Source: CAYQXJ01 sp964421565
GTDB taxonomy: Bacteria > Planctomycetota > Brocadiia > SM23-32
Length of the DNA: 64,000 nucleotides
Assembly (NCBI GenBank): GCA_964421565.1
Contig: CAYQXJ010000006.1
Span: 160,719 to 224,718 of the forward strand
Direction of reading: 5' to 3'
Under the pieces are notes generated by a model. The model worked only from the letters and a program-made list of their open reading frames with translations. It did not search any database and was not told where the DNA came from. Positions within the stretch are counted from its first letter, which is position 1. Every line of letters begins with the position of its first letter. Below, in pieces: positions 1 through 7,282 of this stretch. The position numbers and the translations under genes were made by a program.

Positions 1-503
1 GCGAACTCGCTCGCCGGCCCTTCGCCCGTGAATCCGGGATCGTGCTGGCTGTACTCCTCCACCAACAGATAGCCTCCGGGCCGCAGCCCCTGCGTGATGT
101 CACGGGCCAGGCCCGGTTGCCCGCCGGCGGGCACGAATCCGAGCACCGTAACGGCGAGCACCAGGTCCCATGAGCGGGGCGCGATGTCGAACTGGCGGAT
201 ATCCTGGCAGACGGCGCGCAGGCCGAGCCGTCGCCGGGCGGCCTGGCGGCGCAGACGGACTATGCCGGCCGGCGCGCAGTCCACAGCCGTGACCCGGAAG
301 CCCTGCCCGGCGAGGTAGAGGGCATTACGCCCGTAGCCGGCCCCGATGTCCAGCGCGTCGCCGGGCCGCCGCACGCACGGGCGCTCTATCAGCCTGCGCA
401 GCGCCGGGCTCGGCTCCGGGCCGAAGTAACTTGCCGTTGCGTCGTAGCTTCTGTCGAAGGCGCCCCTTACGGCCGCATCCGACTGTTCTATGACCGATGA
501 CAC
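1..503 (-). CDS. Class I SAM-dependent methyltransferase, 3' end cut by window edge
   Basis: The reading frame starts with GTG at 503, preceded by a G-rich Shine-Dalgarno stretch, and runs off the left edge of the window. About residue 50 there is a SAM-binding glycine loop (LDIGAGYG), followed by the acidic strand end (AVDC) and the later motifs LVLAVTVLGFVP and GLRPGGYLLVEEY typical of Rossmann-fold methyltransferases. The acceptor substrate cannot be told. It lies downstream of rubrerythrin on the same strand with about 50 bases between them, so the two may be co-transcribed. A tellurite-resistance (TehB-like) or small-molecule methyltransferase are both possible. Confidence 0.8.
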   Translation of the reverse strand, partial: MSSVIEQSDAAVRGAFDRSYDATASYFGPEPSPALRRLIERPCVRRPGDALDIGAGYGRNALYLAGQGFRVTAVDCAPAGIVRLRRQAARRRLGLRAVCQDIRQFDIAPRSWDLVLAVTVLGFVPAGGQPGLARDITQGLRPGGYLLVEEYSQHDPGFTGEGPASEF

Positions 504-551
504 AGCACCGCCCCCCTCTGGCATACCCCCTGACTTGCGACGTCCGATGCG

Positions 552-1058
552 TCACTCGATGAACATGAACCAGTGCTGCGGCGCTCCGCAGATGGGACAT
601 TCCTCGGGGGGTTGCCCTTTGACGGTGTTGCCGCAACCGCGGCAGACGAACATGAGGGTGGGACGCAAGTCTTTGCCCTTCTCTTCGAGCCGCGTGATGG
701 CTTCGCCGTAGAAGTCTCGGTGGATCTTCTCGACCTGGAACGCGTAGTCGAAGGTCTCCTCTGCGTCCTGTTTGCCCTCGTCCCTGGCCTGGTCGATGAA
801 GCCGGGGTACATCGACTCGACCTCCTCGTTCTCCCCGGCGCGCGCCGCGTTCAGGTTGGCCAGTGTCTCGCCGACACCGTCCATGACTCCGAAGTGGTTG
901 CCGGCGTGCACGCTCTCGGCGGCCGCCGCCGCGCGGAAGAGGCGAGCGATCATCGGAAAGCCGTCCGCCTGGGCCTTCTTGGCGAAGGCCAGGTATTTCT
1001 GGTTGGCCTGACTCTCTCCTGCGAACGCTGCTGCCAGATTCTGCTGTGTGTCACTCAT
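552..1058 (-). CDS. rbr: Rubrerythrin (peroxide reductase)
   Basis: A 168-residue non-haem diiron protein that reduces hydrogen peroxide in the cytoplasm of anaerobes with electrons from rubredoxin. The N-terminal ferritin-like bundle carries the expected carboxylate/His ligands (GESQANQKY, ESVHAGNHF, FQVEKIHRDFY). The C-terminus is a rubredoxin-like iron site with two CxxC pairs (CRGC and CPIC). The ATG at 1058 was chosen because it starts the conserved domain and has a strong GGGGGAGG about ten bases upstream; a longer GTG/ATG frame adds only unconserved residues. It is divergent from def and has its own promoter with an overlapping palindrome. Confidence 0.97.
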   Translation of the reverse strand: MSDTQQNLAAAFAGESQANQKYLAFAKKAQADGFPMIARLFRAAAAAESVHAGNHFGVMDGVGETLANLNAARAGENEEVESMYPGFIDQARDEGKQDAEETFDYAFQVEKIHRDFYGEAITRLEEKGKDLRPTLMFVCRGCGNTVKGQPPEECPICGAPQHWFMFIE

Positions 1059-1120
1059 CGGCACACGCCTCCCCCACAGTAGATGCTGCGAAAGGGCCGG
1101 AGGAACCCCCTTCTCCAGCG

Positions 1121-1158
1121 TTGCACTATAGTGTAACAGGTGGCCCCTGCCCATGCAA
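1121..1158 (-). promoter_or_regulatory. Rubrerythrin promoter with palindromic operator
   Basis: Read on the minus strand: TTGCAT (1153-1158), 17 bases, then TACACT (1130-1135), a good sigma-70-type match ahead of rbr. The palindrome TTGCACTATAGTGTAA (plus-strand 1121-1136, 7 of 8 pairs matched) overlaps the -10 element, a position where a repressor would block transcription. The regulator is unknown; a PerR-like or Rrf2 protein is a reasonable inference because the target handles peroxide. Confidence 0.55.
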
Positions 1159-1265
1159 CGGCTTGGGGCGGGCGTTTGGGGGCGGCCGGGGGCGCTTTCC
1201 CCAGCGGGGCCGTTGTGGTATGCTGCCAGGGGATGAGCAACGGATTGGTTGCCCGGAACAGCGCG

Positions 1266-1778
1266 ATGGAACTGAAGAAATACCCGGACCGTGTGCTGCG
1301 CACAAGGTGCCGCCCCGTGCGGGACGTGGACGACGCAGTGCTGCGGCGCGCCGAGCGTATGCTGGATTTCATGTACGAGTCGGACGGGCTCGGCCTGGCG
1401 GGACCCCAGGTTGGCTGGACTCAGCAGATTGTGACCGTAGATGTCACCGGTGAGCGGGAGGGGCCCCGCATCTTCCTGAATCCCCGCATCGTGGAGATGC
1501 AGGGCGCCGCGGAGATCGAGGAGGGCTGTCTGAGCCTGCCGGGCGTCCGGATCGAGGTGCCGCGCGCCGAGAAGATCAAGCTCGTGGCCTACACCATCCG
1601 CGGTGAGAGGTTAGAGTTCGACTTTGAGGGCCTGCCCGCCATCGCGTGGCAGCACGAAGTGGACCACCTGAACGGTACGTTGATCATCGACCGGCTGCCT
1701 CCCACGCGGCTGATGGCCGTGCGGGACCAGTTGAAGCGACTGGAACACGCTCCTGCGCCGGAGCAAGTCGCCGAGTAG
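1266..1778 (+). CDS. def: Peptide deformylase
   Basis: Removes the formyl group from the N-terminal methionine of new proteins. All three family motifs are present: GLGLAGPQVG (motif 1, with G where A is usual), EEGCLSLPG (metal-binding Cys) and WQHEVDHLNG (HExxH metal site). The 170-residue length from 1266 matches the family, and MELKKYPDRVLR aligns with the usual N-terminus. An upstream ATG at 1233 would add 11 residues but has its AGGGG directly abutting it. It heads def-fmt-DUF116, with 29 bases to fmt. Confidence 0.95.
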   Translation: MELKKYPDRVLRTRCRPVRDVDDAVLRRAERMLDFMYESDGLGLAGPQVGWTQQIVTVDVTGEREGPRIFLNPRIVEMQGAAEIEEGCLSLPGVRIEVPRAEKIKLVAYTIRGERLEFDFEGLPAIAWQHEVDHLNGTLIIDRLPPTRLMAVRDQLKRLEHAPAPEQVAE

Positions 1779-1807
1779 CGCCGAATCGCAAACCGGCATC
1801 ACCGCCC

Positions 1808-2755
1808 ATGAGATTGCTCTTCTTCGGAACGCCCGATTTCGCCGTGCCCACGCTCCAGGCCCTGCACGGAGCGGGGCATGATGTGGCCGTCGTGGTGACC
1901 CAGCCTGACCGGCCGCGAGGACGCGGCGGCAGGATGGGGCAGACAGCCGTCAAGCGTGCGGCGACGGCGCTGCGGCTGGAGGTGATGCAGCCGCAGAGTG
2001 CGAACGACCCGGGCTGCGTCGATCAGTTGCGCGAACGGCATGCGGAGCTGGGTGTGGTCGTGGCCTACGGGCAGATTCTCAGCCCGGAGCTGCTGGCGGT
2101 GACGGAAGGGGGCTTCATCAACGTGCACGCGTCGTTGCTGCCGGACTACCGCGGCGCGGCGCCGATCAACTGGGCCATCATCCGGGGAGAAGAGGTGACG
2201 GGGGTGAGCGTCATCCGCATGAGCCCGCAGCTCGACACCGGCCCGGTCCTCGCCGAGCGAAGCGTGCCGATAATGCCCGATGAGGACGCGGGTGCGCTGC
2301 ACGACCGGCTGGCCCGAGTCGGGGCGGCAGTCTGTTGCGACGTGGTAAACCGCCTCGACGCCGGTGAGCGCATGCAGGGTCGCCCGCAGCCGAAGCAGGG
2401 GGGCTTCTTCGCGCGCAAGCTCACCAAGCAGGACGGCCGACTGGACTGGAGCCTGCCGGCCGAGGTCATACGCAACCGTGTGCGCGGGCTGACGCCCTGG
2501 CCGGGGGCCTATTGCACCTTCGGGGGTGAGAGGCGCGAGGTGAGGGTGACGCTGCTTGCGGTCGAAGCCGCCGCCGACGGAGGCCGGGGCGCGCCGGGCA
2601 CCGTGACCGACGTGGACCGGGGGGGCGGCATTGAGGTGCTGGCCGGGCAGGGGAGTGTTGTGGTCCGACGGCTCAAGCCCGCTGGCGGCCGCGAGATGGA
2701 CGCCTCCGATTTCGTCCACGGCTACCGCGTGCGTCCGGGCGATCGCTTCGTCTGA
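1808..2755 (+). CDS. fmt: Methionyl-tRNA formyltransferase
   Basis: Formylates initiator Met-tRNA using 10-formyl-tetrahydrofolate. The start RLLFFGTPDFAVP, the folate/catalytic signature HASLLPDYRGAAPINWAI (Asn-His-Asp type active site) and the C-terminal tRNA-binding domain are complete, and the length of 315 residues is standard. The ATG at 1808 is chosen because it opens directly into the Rossmann strand. It sits between def, which removes the same formyl group, and a DUF116 gene 20 bases downstream. Confidence 0.97.
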   Translation: MRLLFFGTPDFAVPTLQALHGAGHDVAVVVTQPDRPRGRGGRMGQTAVKRAATALRLEVMQPQSANDPGCVDQLRERHAELGVVVAYGQILSPELLAVTEGGFINVHASLLPDYRGAAPINWAIIRGEEVTGVSVIRMSPQLDTGPVLAERSVPIMPDEDAGALHDRLARVGAAVCCDVVNRLDAGERMQGRPQPKQGGFFARKLTKQDGRLDWSLPAEVIRNRVRGLTPWPGAYCTFGGERREVRVTLLAVEAAADGGRGAPGTVTDVDRGGGIEVLAGQGSVVVRRLKPAGGREMDASDFVHGYRVRPGDRFV

Positions 2756-2775
2756 TCCACTGCGAGGGAAGAGCG

Positions 2776-3213
2776 TTGGCAAGCAAGTTCGTCAGCTTCA
2801 TGAACGCCATTACCCGCCTGCGCCGAACGAGCTGCCGGCCGGGGGAGCTGCTCATACTGCTGCCCTCGTGCCTGCAATGCAGCGAGTGCCGGCAGAAGGT
2901 GACGGTGGACGTGCAGCAATGCCGTCGCTGCGGCCGCTGCAAGATCGGGGAGATACTGCAACTGGCCGATGAGTACGGGGTTCGCTGCGCTGTGGCGACG
3001 GGGGGGCGGCTGGCGCTGGAGCTTTCGCAGGACGACGGAGTGAAGGCCGTGCTCGCCATCGCGTGCGAGAAGGAGCTGAAGGAGGGCATGGCCGCCGTCT
3101 TCCCCAAGCCTTCGCTCGGTGTCATCAACCTGCGGCCCAACGGCCCCTGCACGGACACCGACGTTCACATGGACCGGGTGCGCGAGGCGCTGGAGTGGCT
3201 CTTGCGCAAATGA
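2776..3213 (+). CDS. DUF116 cysteine-rich protein
   Basis: A 145-residue protein of the DUF116 family, function unknown. It starts with TTG at 2776 after a GAGGGAAGAG Shine-Dalgarno. The core carries a dense cysteine pattern (LPSCLQCSEC, then QQCRRCGRCKIGEI) suited to metal or Fe-S binding, followed by a conserved GVINLRPNGPC segment. It lacks the N-terminal membrane segments that many DUF116 proteins have. DUF116 genes are often found next to fmt in anaerobes, as here, so a link to formate/one-carbon or translation-initiation metabolism is plausible but unproven. Its stop is eight bases from the stop of the convergent GH4 gene. Confidence 0.85.
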   Translation: MASKFVSFMNAITRLRRTSCRPGELLILLPSCLQCSECRQKVTVDVQQCRRCGRCKIGEILQLADEYGVRCAVATGGRLALELSQDDGVKAVLAIACEKELKEGMAAVFPKPSLGVINLRPNGPCTDTDVHMDRVREALEWLLRK

Positions 3214-3221
3214 CGCACCGC

Positions 3222-4529
3222 CTACCCGCCGAATGTCGGCATCAGATGCTCTTCCTTCGCGCAGAGCTCGTCCGCCATGTCCCGTATCTCCTGCAGGGAG
3301 AGGGCAGCCGCGGTGAGCGGGTCGTACATGAGTGAATGCACCAGCTTCTCCCGGTCGCCCTCCAGGCAGGCGTCCACAGCCAGGCTGATGGAGCGGATCT
3401 GCATGCTGTTGAGGGCGGCGAGCTGGGCCGGCAGGTCGCCCACGTGGCAGGGGTGCAGGCCCGTGCCGTCCGCGTAGATGGGCACCTCCACCGAGACGCC
3501 CTGGGGCAGGTTCGTGATCAGCCCGTCGTTGGCCACCGTTCCGTTGAAGCGGAAGGAGCCCTGCGTCTCGATCGCGTTGATTATGTAGGAGCCGTATTCG
3601 TGCCCCCGTTCCAGGCGGAACTCCTCCTTGTCCGCCGTTGTTCGCAGGCGGCCCATGTACTGCTCGCGGTCGGTGCTATAGAGCTTCTTTATGTAGCCGG
3701 TCTCGCCGTTCATGCCTTCGCCGGCGAAGCGTTCGAGCAGGTCCTCGCGCTTGCGGAACCAGGGGTTGTACTCGCTGTTATGGCCGCTGCTCTCTGTGAC
3801 GTAGTAGCCGAGCTGGCGAAGCATCTCCACGCGCACCCGGTTGCGCGCGAACCATTCGTCGTTCTCGCGGGCGGCCTGCCGAATGCGCTCGTAGACGTCG
3901 GCGCCGTTGTGCAGGTACTGCAGCACCCAGGCGGTGTGGTTGATGCCCGCCGTCCAGGAGGAGCACTGCTCCGGCTCCTCGCCGATGATGCGCGCCAGCT
4001 CGCGATGGGCGCCCTGCACGCTGTGGCAGAGCCCCACCAGTCGGATGTCGGTCGCCTTGCGAATCCCGTGGCAGAGCATGCTCATGGGGTTGGTGTAGTT
4101 GAGCATCAGGGCATGCGGGCAGAGCTCCTCCACGTCGCGCGCAATGTCCACCATCACGGGGATGGTGCGCATCGCGCGAAAGATGCCGCCCGGGCCCATG
4201 GTGTCGGCGATGCACTGATCGACGCCGTACTTCAGGGGGATGTCGACCTCCCACTGGATCGGCTCGCGCCCGCCGACCAGTATGCTCACGATCACGTAGT
4301 CGGCCCCTTCGAGCGCTTCGCGTCGGTCGGTCGTCACGCTGACCCTGGCGGCATGGCCGCCCTGGGCGATCATCTTCTTCGCGATGGTCTCCATGTATCC
4401 GAGGGGCTCGGGGTCGATGTCCATCAGGCGGAAGGTCGAATCCTGAAGGGCCGGGAAGCTGAGCGTATCGCGGATCATGGCCTGCGCGAAGACATGGCTT
4501 CCGGCACCGATGATGGCTATCTGAGGCAT
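3222..4529 (-). CDS. GH4 glycosidase, MelA (alpha-galactosidase)-like
   Basis: A 435-residue NAD- and Mn-dependent glycosidase of family GH4, which hydrolyses by a redox-elimination mechanism in the cytoplasm. Visible are the nucleotide-binding N-terminus (IAIIGAGSHVF), the metal-binding CHSVQG, the GINHTAW motif and the TESSGHNSEYNPWF segment, all close to MelA-type alpha-galactosidases. The ATG at 4529 opens the Rossmann fold and has GGAG eight bases upstream; longer frames are unconserved. GH4 enzymes differ in substrate, so alpha-galactosidase is the best guess and alpha-glucuronidase or alpha-glucosidase is possible. A paralogue lies at 37.3-38.6 kb. Confidence 0.93.
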   Translation of the reverse strand: MPQIAIIGAGSHVFAQAMIRDTLSFPALQDSTFRLMDIDPEPLGYMETIAKKMIAQGGHAARVSVTTDRREALEGADYVIVSILVGGREPIQWEVDIPLKYGVDQCIADTMGPGGIFRAMRTIPVMVDIARDVEELCPHALMLNYTNPMSMLCHGIRKATDIRLVGLCHSVQGAHRELARIIGEEPEQCSSWTAGINHTAWVLQYLHNGADVYERIRQAARENDEWFARNRVRVEMLRQLGYYVTESSGHNSEYNPWFRKREDLLERFAGEGMNGETGYIKKLYSTDREQYMGRLRTTADKEEFRLERGHEYGSYIINAIETQGSFRFNGTVANDGLITNLPQGVSVEVPIYADGTGLHPCHVGDLPAQLAALNSMQIRSISLAVDACLEGDREKLVHSLMYDPLTAAALSLQEIRDMADELCAKEEHLMPTFGG

Positions 4530-4605
4530 GTGCGTCACTCCGTTTGGGTGTTGAGCTGGAGTTGAGGGGCGCGGGATGCAGCCCCGTAGGGGTAGCGGGC
4601 GGGGC

Positions 4606-4634
4606 ATTGTAGCGACGGCGGCCGACGGGCGCAA
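4606..4634 (-). promoter_or_regulatory. Promoter of the GH4 gene
   Basis: On the minus strand TTGCGC (4629-4634), 17 bases, then TACAAT (4606-4611, five of six consensus bases). It would give a leader of roughly 70 bases before the GH4 start at 4529. No operator is obvious. Confidence 0.45.
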
Positions 4635-4684
4635 CGGCGCGCCCGCGCACCGCCGCTACGGCTGCGGCCGGCACGGTTCCCAGG

Positions 4685-4713
4685 TTGCGATGCCGGCGCC
4701 GTTTGTGTAGTAT
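4685..4713 (+). promoter_or_regulatory. Promoter of metX-metW
   Basis: TTGCGA (4685-4690), 17 bases, then TAGTAT (4708-4713). It is placed about 70 bases before the metX start at 4783. I see no SAM riboswitch fold in the short leader. Confidence 0.45.
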
Positions 4714-4782
4714 GGATTCTCCGGGTGCACGCCTCCTCCGGCTGCGTTGCGTCCGCACACCCTGACCGATCCCGCTCGAGAC

Positions 4783-5946
4783 ATGTGTGAACAGCAAACC
4801 GTAGGCGTCGTGGAAACGCAGAGCTGGCGGTTCGCCGAACCGCCAGACCGCCTGGTGCTGCGCAGCGGCGTGGAGTTTGGGCCGATCGACGTGGCCTACG
4901 AGACCTACGGCGAACTGAACCCCCGCCGGGACAATGCCGTGCTGATATGCCACGCGCTCAGCGGCGACGCCCACGTGGCCGGCTACGGCAGCGCCGAGGA
5001 GGCGAAGCCGGGCTGGTGGGACGTTATGGTCGGCCCCGGCAAGGGCATTGACACCGACCGTTACTTCGTCATCTGTTCGAACTGTCTCGGCGGTTGCAAG
5101 GGCACTACGGGCCCCTCCTCAGTCAACCCCGCCACGGGCGAGCCCTACGCGCTGGACTTCCCCATGGTGACCATCAGCGACATGGTGAAGGTCCAGCACG
5201 CGCTGGTGACCGAGCGTCTGGGCCTGCAGAAGCTGCTCTGCGTGGTCGGCGGCTCGATGGGCGGCATGCAGGTGCTGCAGTGGGCCATCGACTATCCGGA
5301 GATGGTCGTATCCGCGATGCCGATCGCCACCACGAGCCGGCTCAGCGCCCAGAGTATCGCCTTCGACGAGGTGGGCCGGCAGGCGATCATCAGCGACCCG
5401 AACTGGAACGACGGGAACTACTACCGCGGCGAGCCGCCGCGTCGCGGCCTCGCCGTTGCGCGCATGGTCGGGCATATCACCTACCTGAGCGACCGAAGCA
5501 TGCGGGAGAAGTTCGGCCGCGGCCTGCAGGACAAAGAGGAGGTGGGCTACGACTTCGGCCCGCCGGACTTCCAGGTGGAAAGCTACCTGCGCTACCAGGG
5601 GGGCAAGTTTGTCCAGCGCTTCGACGCCAACTCTTACCTCTACATCACCAAGGCGATGGACTACTTCGACCTGCCGGCGGATTACGGATCGCTGATCAGC
5701 GCCTTCCGCGAAGTGCAGAGCCGGTTCCTGGTCATCTCGTTCAGCGGCGACTGGCTGTTCCCCACCTACCAGTCGAAGGAGATCGTGCGCGCCCTGCAGG
5801 CAAACGGCGCCGTGACCACGTTCTGCGAGCTGCAGTCCGAGTACGGCCACGACGCCTTTCTGTTGAAAGACGAGCAGTTGAGCGACATCATCCGCGGCTT
5901 CCTGCACCATACGCAACGGGCCGCACGAGCACCAGCCACGGACTGA
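4783..5946 (+). CDS. metX: Homoserine O-acyltransferase (MetX)
   Basis: Activates homoserine (usually with acetyl-CoA) for methionine synthesis. It is an alpha/beta-hydrolase-fold enzyme of 387 residues with the nucleophile elbow GGSMGG (Ser about 158), the family signature CLGGCKGTTGPSS, a late FSGDWLFP strand bearing the catalytic Asp and a GHDAFL motif with the catalytic His. The ATG at 4783 is preferred; a TTG at 4747 would add 12 residues. metW follows 23 bases later, the usual metX-metW pair. Acetyl versus succinyl specificity cannot be decided from what I see. Confidence 0.95.
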   Translation: MCEQQTVGVVETQSWRFAEPPDRLVLRSGVEFGPIDVAYETYGELNPRRDNAVLICHALSGDAHVAGYGSAEEAKPGWWDVMVGPGKGIDTDRYFVICSNCLGGCKGTTGPSSVNPATGEPYALDFPMVTISDMVKVQHALVTERLGLQKLLCVVGGSMGGMQVLQWAIDYPEMVVSAMPIATTSRLSAQSIAFDEVGRQAIISDPNWNDGNYYRGEPPRRGLAVARMVGHITYLSDRSMREKFGRGLQDKEEVGYDFGPPDFQVESYLRYQGGKFVQRFDANSYLYITKAMDYFDLPADYGSLISAFREVQSRFLVISFSGDWLFPTYQSKEIVRALQANGAVTTFCELQSEYGHDAFLLKDEQLSDIIRGFLHHTQRAARAPATD

Positions 5947-5969
5947 ACGCACAGTGAGGAGCACGTCAG

Positions 5970-6572
5970 ATGCCCGTGCGGCTGGACTACCAGATGATCG
6001 AGCGCTACGTGGAGCCCGGCAGCCGGGTGCTCGACCTGGGGTGCGGCGACGGCACGCTGCTGGATGACCTGATCCGCCAGAAGGGCGTCGAAGGGCGGGG
6101 CATCGACGTCGACCTGGACGAGGTCCAACAGTGCATCGCCCGCGGCGTGCCGGTCTATCACGGCGACATGATGGAGGCGCTGGCGATGTTCGCCGACGAT
6201 TCCTTCGACACCGTGATACTGAGCCAGACCCTGCAGCAGACGCGGGAGCCGGAGAAGGTCGTGCGCGAGATGATGCGCGTGGGGCGGCGCGGCATCATAA
6301 GCTTCCCCAACTTCGGACACTGGCGCGCGCGCCTGCAACTGCTGTTGAGGGGCCGGATGCCGATCACCAGGGTGCTGCCCTACACGTGGTACAACACGCC
6401 GAACATTCGGGTGCTGACCATTAAGGACTTCATCGATTTCTGCCGGGAGGAGGGAATGCGCATCGTCGACAGGCATTACCTGACGGCCGGCTACCGGCCG
6501 ATTCCCGCGTTGCTGGGCAACTGGCGCGCGAGTCTGGCCATATTCATTGTCGAGCCCGACCGCCCGCACTGA
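5970..6572 (+). CDS. metW: MetW, methionine-biosynthesis methyltransferase-like protein
   Basis: A 200-residue protein with a SAM-fold core (VLDLGCGDGTLL) and the MetW signatures LSQTLQQTREPEKVV and SFPNFGHWRAR. In several bacteria MetW is needed with MetX for full homoserine acyltransferase activity. It begins soon after metX and is followed 11 bases later by nth, so it belongs to the same transcript. Confidence 0.95.
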   Translation: MPVRLDYQMIERYVEPGSRVLDLGCGDGTLLDDLIRQKGVEGRGIDVDLDEVQQCIARGVPVYHGDMMEALAMFADDSFDTVILSQTLQQTREPEKVVREMMRVGRRGIISFPNFGHWRARLQLLLRGRMPITRVLPYTWYNTPNIRVLTIKDFIDFCREEGMRIVDRHYLTAGYRPIPALLGNWRASLAIFIVEPDRPH

Positions 6573-6583
6573 GGTGCCGAAAC

Positions 6584-7261
6584 ATGGCGAACAGACGCGG
6601 CAAGCAGAAGGCGAAGCTGCAGGAACTCAAAGAGCGCGCCGCCCGCATACTCGACCGGCTGGAGCAGGAGCACCCCGACGCGCGGATATACCTCGACTAC
6701 AACGGCCCCTGGCAACTGCTGATCGCCACCATCCTCGCCGCCCAGTGCACGGATGAGAAGGTCAACCAGGTGACGCCCGAACTGTTCGAGCGCTGGCCCA
6801 CGCCGCAGGACCTGGCCGAGGCGGACCAGCAGCAGGTGCAGCAGATCATTCGCCCGACGGGCACCTTTCGGCGCAAGCAGCAGGCCATACAGCGCGTCTC
6901 GCGCATCCTGGTGGAGAAGTACGACGGCCAGGTGCCGAATGACCTGGACGCGCTGACCGACATCAAGGGGGTCGGGCGCAAAACCGCTTCCATCGTGCTC
7001 GCCCAGGCATACGGCGCAAACGCCATCGGGGTGGACACTCACGTGGAGCGCGTCACGAAGCGGCTCGGCCTGGCATGGCATAAGACCGTGAACGCGGTGG
7101 AGAAGGATCTGCGGGCCGTCATAGCCGAGGAGCGACTCGGCCGGGCGACCGAACTGCTCACCACCCACGGACGCCGCGTCTGCACGGCCAGCAAGCCCGA
7201 CCATGCGCACTGCTGCGTCAAGGACCTGTGCGACTACTATCTGGAGCAGGTGCAGGGCTGA
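6584..7261 (+). CDS. nth: Endonuclease III, with one Fe-S ligand replaced by His
   Basis: A base-excision-repair glycosylase/AP lyase of 225 residues acting on oxidised pyrimidines. The helix-hairpin-helix (TDIKGVGRKTASIV) supplies the catalytic Lys, and GVDTHVERV carries the catalytic Asp. The C-terminal loop that holds the [4Fe-4S] cluster normally reads C-x6-C-x2-C-x5-C. Here the second Cys is His (CTASKPDHAHCC...C), with an extra Cys just after the third. The codon is CAT and the frame is clean, so this is not a frameshift. Cluster binding may be altered. The start at 6584 has GAGGTG upstream. Confidence 0.95.
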   Translation: MANRRGKQKAKLQELKERAARILDRLEQEHPDARIYLDYNGPWQLLIATILAAQCTDEKVNQVTPELFERWPTPQDLAEADQQQVQQIIRPTGTFRRKQQAIQRVSRILVEKYDGQVPNDLDALTDIKGVGRKTASIVLAQAYGANAIGVDTHVERVTKRLGLAWHKTVNAVEKDLRAVIAEERLGRATELLTTHGRRVCTASKPDHAHCCVKDLCDYYLEQVQG

Positions 7262-7282
7262 CGTCACCGCCCGGAGGATGCC

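Noticed and set aside
4530..4782. SAM or other methionine riboswitch ahead of metX
   Set aside because: I could not find the conserved core; the space between the inferred transcription start and the ATG is too short.
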